Assembly: GCA_020720805.1 (NCBI GenBank)
Contig: DYNZ01000027.1
Location: 1 to 32,922, forward strand
DNA: 32,922 bases
Source of the DNA: Leptospira biflexa
Lineage (GTDB): Bacteria; Spirochaetota; DYNZ01
Reading direction: 5' to 3'
Shown: piece after piece, positions 30,335 through 32,922 of the stretch
Numbering within the stretch: the stretch's first letter is position 1
How the letters are laid out: each line of letters begins with the position of its first letter
The notes under the pieces: generated by a model
The model's database searches: none
Seen by the model: the letters and a program-made list of their open reading frames with translations, nothing else
Told to the model about the DNA's origin: nothing
Made by a program: the position numbers and the translations under genes

Positions 30335-30363
30335 CCGGAAATACCGTAAAACCATATTTCCGG
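30335..30363 (-). promoter_or_regulatory. intercistronic hairpin between atpE and atpF
   Basis: CCGGAAATA (30335-30343) pairs exactly with TATTTCCGG (30355-30363) across an 11-nt loop, inside the 225-nt atpE-atpF gap. No T-run follows on the minus strand. A processing or 3'-stabilising role that raises c-subunit message relative to the downstream genes is plausible, because the ring needs many c copies. That role is inference. Confidence 0.45.
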
Positions 30364-30474
30364 AAAACCAAATACCTTAAAAATAGTGCCTGCCAGGCCT
30401 AAACTGAATGTGAATCGACCGCCACAACCTACTTATAAAGCAAATTTCGGCAGCCGCACAGAATAAAGAAAAAT

Positions 30475-30693
30475 TTACTTTGTTGCCAAAAGAATCGCAA
30501 TAACCAGACCGAAAAGACCAATACCTTCGATCAGAGCAGCAGCAATAATCATCGCTGTTTGAACTTTTCCTGCAACTTCAGGCTGTCTTGCCATACCTTC
30601 CAAAGCAGAAGCAGCCAGACGGCTAATTCCATAAGCAGCTCCGATTACAACCAATCCAGCTCCCAGTCCTGCAGCTAAATATGCCAATTGCAT
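30475..30693 (-). CDS. atpE: ATP synthase Fo c subunit
   Basis: This 72-residue protein has two membrane helices joined by the polar loop ARQPE, the classic c-subunit hairpin. The glycine-patterned first helix (GLGAGLVVIGAAYG) packs the ring. The ion-carrying carboxylate is Glu56 in AALIEGIGLFGLV. The residues that mark sodium-binding rings (a helix-1 Gln and a Ser/Thr next to the Glu) are missing, so the ring is predicted to be proton-coupled. A very strong ribosome site, GAGGAGG, precedes the ATG, in keeping with the high copy number of this subunit. Confidence 0.97.
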   Translation of the reverse strand: MQLAYLAAGLGAGLVVIGAAYGISRLAASALEGMARQPEVAGKVQTAMIIAAALIEGIGLFGLVIAILLATK

Positions 30694-30800
30694 TGTTTCC
30701 TCCTCATTAACCCTGAATCATTTTTAATTTTGATAAGAAACTTTTTTATAATTTTTATAACAAAAGTCAAAAACCCGCTTTTCTTGTAAATCAAAAATCG

Positions 30801-31667
30801 TCAATGGCGGTGCATCGCCGAACCAACAAAAAGTGCTGTCAGCATTGTAAAAATATATGCCTGCAAAAAACTCACAAACACCTCAAGCATGTTGATCGCT
30901 ATGGCACCTGCCACGGAAAAGGGAGCAACCGCGAGGGATTTGAACTGAAAAATCATATACAAAAGAACTATAATAACAACATGGCCAGCGGTCATGTTCG
31001 CAAAAAGACGTATTGTCAGGGCAAATGGTTTTGTAAAAAGCCCAATAAACTCAATCGGCCACATAATAAACCAGAGAGGCCAGGGAACACCCATTGGAAC
31101 AATATTTTTCCAGTACGCCAGCCATCCCTGCTCGATCATCCCGACAAGCTGGATCAACAAAAAACTCAGCAGAGATAAGCCAGCAGTGACAGCAACATTT
31201 CCTGTCGTGGTGCTGCTATAAGGAATTAGGCCGATAAGATTGGAAAAAAGGATAAAAAAGAAGAGCGAAATAAAATAGGGAGTCCAACGCAAGCCATGTT
31301 TGCCCATGTTTTCCAAAACAACATCATTGCGGACAAACAAAATAAAAACCTCCACAAAACCGGAAAAACGACTTGGACGAGCCAAAGGCTGCCGCGCCGT
31401 TCTACGCCCCAGCAGGCCAAACAGTAAAACCAGCCCTGCTGCCACCCAAAGCAAAATGACATATTTTGTAATGGAAAGATCAAGAGAGAATCCGCCAATC
31501 TCCAGGGGGGGCAGGTGAAAAATGGGAGCTGTGTCACTTAGGTGATGAGAAATAATATCCATTACGCCTTCACCGCCATGGCCATGGGGGCCAGCGGCAT
31601 GACCAGCAGAATCGCTTACATGCTTTCCTGCTGCCGCAACTGTTTTTGCCAATCCAGCTTCATTCAT
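30801..31667 (-). CDS. atpB: ATP synthase Fo a subunit with His-rich N-terminus
   Basis: Subunit a forms the proton half-channels. The essential arginine is Arg220 in ALTIRLFANMTAGH, and the last two helices hold the expected conserved positions. Five or six membrane segments follow an N-terminal tail of about 55 residues that contains seven histidines (16, 23, 28, 30, 41, 42, 51), mostly before the first helix, which would lie on the outer face. GGAG precedes ATG 31667. Length is 288 residues. It follows a 300-nt gap after the atpI-like gene. Confidence 0.96.
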   Translation of the reverse strand: MNEAGLAKTVAAAGKHVSDSAGHAAGPHGHGGEGVMDIISHHLSDTAPIFHLPPLEIGGFSLDLSITKYVILLWVAAGLVLLFGLLGRRTARQPLARPSRFSGFVEVFILFVRNDVVLENMGKHGLRWTPYFISLFFFILFSNLIGLIPYSSTTTGNVAVTAGLSLLSFLLIQLVGMIEQGWLAYWKNIVPMGVPWPLWFIMWPIEFIGLFTKPFALTIRLFANMTAGHVVIIVLLYMIFQFKSLAVAPFSVAGAIAINMLEVFVSFLQAYIFTMLTALFVGSAMHRH

Positions 31668-31967
31668 TGAATGGACTCCAGAATCATCTCATGAAATATG
31701 AAAAAATTTTGCGTATGTGAAAAATTATTTATTCTGCAAAAAAGTGTAATTCGACATACTTTGCACAACACAAAGTATTGCCGCAAAAAACCAATTCATG
31801 TTTGGAATATGATAACTGTCGCCATTGAGCAGATTTACGGGTTACATGTCAAGGCAATATTTTTAAGATAATCCGAAAAAGAGAGAAAGACCTCGATAAT
31901 TATTTCTATCATTTCAAGGAACCCTAATTGGAATGAGTTAAGTTCTCACCCTTCACACCTGATCTCT
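31668..31967. other. 300-nt gap between atpI-like gene and atpB
   Basis: No protein gene was found. On the minus strand this is the leader of atpB and could hold a second promoter for the structural subunits, but no convincing -35/-10 pair stands out. It contains one 8-bp inverted repeat, ATACTTTG/CAAAGTAT (31756-31763, 31771-31778, 7-nt loop), about 90 nt before the atpB start. Confidence 0.45.
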
Positions 31968-32411
31968 TCATTCAGACCTAAATGGATCTTTCAAAAACAT
32001 CAAAGGGATCAGTTCAAAAAAGAGGGTATAAAAAAAGAGGGATAGAAAAAGAATCGATATATATAAAAGTTTGTCCGGATCCATATAATAGGTGCAACCA
32101 AAAACAACAATAAAAAAAACCGCGCGCATCAACATACTGAAGACAAATATGGTTAAAAAATGGGTAAAAACAGAACCTTTAGGCCAGAATTTTTTCAGGA
32201 GAGCCCAGTCCTTATTTCTCGCAAAAACAAAACTTACAGGCAATAAAAAAGTTACAGAGAACCATATCAAAAAAATTAACCCCAGTGTCAGGCTCGAACT
32301 CCACAGTAAAAAGTCCGGGTGCAACATAAACGATAAAAAACCAACGAGCAGAATCCCTATTGTACCATAGATAAGCGCCATTAGCAGCAGTTTATTCTTT
32401 ATTTTCGTCAC
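31968..32411 (-). CDS. AtpI-like membrane protein of the ATP synthase operon
   Basis: This 147-residue protein has four predicted membrane helices (about 8-30, 33-62, 85-110, 117-139). It sits between atpZ and atpB, the usual place for AtpI. Weak similarity and position suggest the ATP synthase I group, whose members help assemble the c-ring, but no residue motif proves this. The start is GTG 32411, 20 nt inside the end of atpZ, with a purine-rich AGGGAAA ahead of it. The overlap indicates coupled translation. Confidence 0.7.
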   Translation of the reverse strand: MTKIKNKLLLMALIYGTIGILLVGFLSFMLHPDFLLWSSSLTLGLIFLIWFSVTFLLPVSFVFARNKDWALLKKFWPKGSVFTHFLTIFVFSMLMRAVFFIVVFGCTYYMDPDKLLYISILFLSLFFYTLFFELIPLMFLKDPFRSE

Positions 32412-32667
32412 TCATTTCCCTTTCCATGTTTTTTGCACTGCGCAACAGGTGGTAGAGTGCTATGGCAAAGCCAAGCAACATACCGGCAATTGTGCCCCAG
32501 GGATGGAAATTCCATTCTCTTTCGGCGTAGTAGCCCAATGCAAAGAAAATTAAAATGGTTAAAGCAAACTGCAGCCCAAGATGCGAATAATGAAATAGGG
32601 TCGGCCCTTTTTTTTCTGCATGAGCCGATTTTTTATCAAATTCCGGAAGACGAGGGAAATTTTCCAC
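32392..32667 (-). CDS. atpZ: AtpZ/AtpI-family small membrane protein
   Basis: This 91-residue protein has two membrane helices (about 29-47 and 56-75), separated by the conserved turn PWGTIAGMLLGF and preceded by HYSHLGLQFAL. These features match the AtpZ / 'putative F0F1-ATPase subunit' group found at the head of many atp operons, proposed to form a Ca2+/Mg2+ channel with AtpI. It starts with GTG 32667, with AGGAG 3 nt upstream. It is the first gene of the operon in this window, so the operon promoter must lie in 32668-32766, next to the repeat copy. Confidence 0.85.
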   Translation of the reverse strand: MENFPRLPEFDKKSAHAEKKGPTLFHYSHLGLQFALTILIFFALGYYAEREWNFHPWGTIAGMLLGFAIALYHLLRSAKNMEREMSDENKE

Positions 32668-32715
32668 TGGCTCCTACCTGTTTCTATCTCTCTATGGTGG
32701 CAATACCATCACGGA

Positions 32716-32922
32716 ATGAACTGGTTAGTCCCAGAATCCCTCCATGCGGCTGAAAGTTCTGCCTTCTATACTAAAGGCATTTTGGTTTTCGGATATCGCA
32801 AGGCAATGCCAGCGATGTCGACGCACCCTTTAGCCAGTATTTACTGTTTGCAATGGACTTTGTGCCAAAAGGACGTTGGTAATACCACGACCTGGCATTA
32901 CCCGACGCAAGGCAATGCCATG
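32716..32922 (+). other. open frame running off the right edge through repeat sequence
   Basis: From ATG 32716 a frame stays open for 69 codons to the last base, so its end is unseen. Its middle (AYTKGILVFGYRKAMPAMS type) is the translation of the 74-bp repeat, and the same frame is open in the 16.1 kb copy. There is no clear ribosome site. The 15-bp core that recurs at 32906-32920 is read there in another frame, so a DNA repeat explains the pattern better than a protein. Recorded as a doubtful frame, not a called gene. Confidence 0.2.
32767..32840 (-). repeat. 74-bp inverted copy of the dispersed repeat
   Basis: This segment equals the reverse complement of 16134-16207 at 72 of 74 positions, including the TATACT end. 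The other end (CGGGTTTTAT and beyond) is replaced by unrelated sequence, so the copy is truncated or recombined. AGTTCTGCCT at 32755-32764 just outside it also occurs next to the 16.1 kb copy (complement of 16241-16250) at a different distance, which suggests an indel in the flank. Confidence 0.85.

Noticed and set aside
30475-30693. Sodium-coupled ATP synthase
   Set aside because: The c subunit lacks the helix-1 Gln and the Ser/Thr beside the ion-binding Glu that mark sodium rings.

Overview
The window reads as about 33 kb of chromosome from a diderm bacterium, most plausibly a spirochaete of the Leptospira side (Leptospirales or a relative). This is an inference from gene content, not a marker-gene placement. 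The clues are lpxC (lipid A, hence an outer membrane), a bacterial XPB-type helicase, two DUF4015 'putative glycoside hydrolase' paralogues, a lipoprotein with a loosely spirochaetal lipobox, HEAT-repeat and CapA-type envelope proteins, and a complete proton-type F1Fo ATP synthase operon. Base composition looks moderately AT-rich (roughly 40-45% GC by eye). I see no rRNA, tRNA, CRISPR array, prophage, integrase or transposase gene.

Layout. 1-2900 (+): thiC behind a good sigma70-like promoter, a small unknown protein and a PEMT/ICMT-like membrane methyltransferase. 2902-4426 (-): a ClsB-type cardiolipin synthase overlapped by a small coiled-coil-like ORF. 4501-6440 (+): a release-factor-like GGQ protein, an unknown protein and a PgeF/laccase-domain protein. 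6444-11459 (-): ftsH, a CapA-like phosphatase-fold protein and a 616-residue unknown protein in one operon. 11971-16097 (+): the XPB helicase with a possible 16-codon leader, a structured non-coding stretch, and a large DUF4015 lipoprotein. 16355-18232 (-): an RsbW-like ATPase and purD. 18438-20901 (+): a second DUF4015 protein, a HEAT-repeat exported protein and a 52-residue small protein. 20909-24365 (-): lpxC, ptsI and a SAM methyltransferase. 24712-32667 (-): atpZ, atpI-like, atpB, E, F, H, A, G, D, C, closed by a strong intrinsic terminator.

How the genes work together. The right quarter is a single machine, the F-type ATP synthase, with its assembly/accessory membrane proteins first and a hairpin between the c- and b-subunit genes. 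Much of the rest concerns the envelope: lipid A commitment (lpxC), cardiolipin (clsB), membrane-protein quality control (ftsH), CapA, peptidoglycan editing (pgeF), and exported DUF4015 and HEAT proteins. Housekeeping metabolism is represented by thiC and purD without their usual pathway neighbours.

The most unusual feature is a short dispersed element. A 105-bp unit with imperfect terminal inverted repeats lies at 16103-16207. A 74-bp inverted copy of most of it lies at 32767-32840, and a copy of its other end lies at 19-54. Both window edges therefore sit in or next to copies, which suggests that the window is a contig broken at repeats. A second cluster of nested inverted repeats lies at 13709-13928. 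I found no gene cluster that I would confidently call a new defence or biosynthetic system. The best leads are the repeat family, the structured stretch, the XPB leader arrangement and the unknown 616-residue protein.
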